Position numbers and translations under genes: made by a program | Shown here: positions 5,835 to 6,249 of the stretch, in pieces | Layout: each line of letters opens with the position of its first letter | How positions within the stretch are numbered: position 1 is the first letter of the stretch | Assembly: GCA_937127205.1 (NCBI GenBank) | Contig: CAKZLS010000205.1 | Location: forward strand, 1-6,249 | Reading direction: 5' to 3' | DNA: 6,249 nt | Source of the DNA: an uncultured Rhodospirillales bacterium | Lineage (GTDB): Bacteria; Pseudomonadota; Alphaproteobacteria; Rhodospirillales; Defluviicoccaceae | Notes under the pieces: generated by a model | Told to the model about the DNA's origin: nothing | Seen by the model: only the letters and a program-made list of their open reading frames with translations | The model's database searches: none

Positions 5835-6158
5835 GTGAAACAAGCCAGGTTCGAGATCGGCCAAGTGGTCCGCCACCGGTTCTATCCGTTCCGGGGTGTC
5901 ATCTTCGATGTGGATCCGGAGTTCGCCAACACCGACGAGTGGTGGCTATCCATCCCCGAGCACGTGCGTCCTCGCAAGAACCAGCCATTCTACCATCTGC
6001 TCGCCGAAAACGAGGAGACGTCCTACATCGCGTATGTCTCCGAGCAGAACCTGGTGCCCGACGAAAGCGGCGACCCAATCTCGCACCCGCAGGTGGACGA
6101 ACTGTTTTCCGGCGTTGAAGGCGGCCGCTACATCGCCCGCGACCACGTGGCACACTGA
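5835..6158 (+). CDS. hspQ: Heat shock protein HspQ (YccV family, hemimethylated-DNA-binding/Lon-modulating protein)
   Basis: A 107-residue protein, near the usual HspQ length of about 105. The family core is intact: FEIGQVVRHRFYPFRGVIFD (6-25), then DPEFANTDEWW, IPEHVRPRKNQPFYHLLAEN, EETSYIAYVSEQNLVPDESG, and HPQVDELFSG near the end. HspQ is a small cytoplasmic heat-shock protein known in enterobacteria to bind hemimethylated DNA and to act as a specificity-enhancing factor for Lon protease; whether both roles hold here is inference. The start is GTG at 5835, the only start that gives the family N-terminus, since the same frame has a stop at 5811-5813. AGGG at 5823-5826 is eight bases upstream, while AAGGA at 5829-5833 is too close to serve. 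A sigma-32-like promoter lies just upstream. The gene is divergent from the secernin-like operon and converges on a gene at the right edge. Confidence 0.95.
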   Translation: MKQARFEIGQVVRHRFYPFRGVIFDVDPEFANTDEWWLSIPEHVRPRKNQPFYHLLAENEETSYIAYVSEQNLVPDESGDPISHPQVDELFSGVEGGRYIARDHVAH

Positions 6159-6175
6159 AGGCCCTGGCCGATCCC

Positions 6176-6249
6176 TTATCGCTGGCCAATCGACGCGCCG
6201 CTGAACAGCGCCTTCAACTCGCGTGGCTGACAGCGCCAATACTGCTTCG
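6176..6249 (-). CDS. Possible 3' end of a - strand gene cut by the window edge (weakly phage tail assembly chaperone-like)
   Basis: On the - strand the frame entering at the right edge reads KQYWRCQPRELKALFSGA, then SIGQR, and stops at TAA (6176-6178). The YWR...PREL...L..G pattern recalls the C-terminal part of small phage or gene-transfer-agent tail assembly chaperones (FW..TP.EL), but only 23 complete residue codons are visible. Of the other two - strand frames, one stops within 12 codons and the other runs antisense through hspQ, so this one is the most protein-like. It would end 17 bases from the hspQ stop in convergent arrangement. The existence of a gene end is moderately likely; the family is a guess. 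Confidence 0.35.
   Translation of the reverse strand, partial: KQYWRCQPRELKALFSGASIGQR

Noticed and set aside
6206..6237. Two direct copies of CAGCGCC near the right edge
   Set aside because: Seven-base repeats in GC-rich sequence, probably within the end of a coding region; expected by chance.
5946..6239. 97-codon - strand frame covering hspQ
   Set aside because: Antisense shadow of hspQ, which is an unmistakable conserved gene on the + strand.

Overview
The window comes from a high-GC, GC-ending-codon bacterial chromosome. The gene content (HspQ, FrnE-like DsbA, a secernin-type C69 hydrolase, a LuxR regulator with a GAF/PAS-like N-terminal part) and the GC-stem, T-tail terminator suggest an alphaproteobacterium, perhaps Rhodospirillales-like. 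That placement is inference from style and content. There is no rRNA, tRNA, CRISPR array or insertion sequence, and most of the window is ordinary chromosomal gene content.

Layout, left half. A MOP/Wzx-like membrane flippase gene on the + strand is already open at base 2, so its start lies outside the window. It is followed by a 58-residue two-helix membrane protein with a PLDc_N-type domain. Both converge on a LuxR-family regulator on the - strand. The convergence zone (1634-1767) holds three perfect inverted repeats, one of which is a convincing intrinsic terminator for the regulator. The regulator is divergent from a lipoprotein-like gene on the + strand, which carries an in-frame amber codon (3645-3647). 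Coding-looking sequence continues in the same frame for 86 more codons to a TAA at 3906-3908, so the gene looks broken by a single base change or needs readthrough.

Layout, right half. A two-gene operon on the - strand encodes a secernin-like N-terminal-nucleophile hydrolase, then a FrnE-like CPWC thiol oxidoreductase. Their stop and start overlap as GTGA, implying translational coupling. The operon is divergent from hspQ (+ strand), which has a heat-shock sigma-32-like promoter candidate about 55 bases upstream of its GTG start. The right edge appears to hold the last codons of another - strand gene convergent with hspQ. Its C-terminus weakly recalls phage tail assembly chaperones.

The strongest points for follow-up are the amber-interrupted lipoprotein gene, the sigma-32-like promoter of hspQ, the coupled secernin/FrnE pair and the unusual 14-bp hairpin after the PLDc_N gene. 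I found no convincing new defence or mobile system here.
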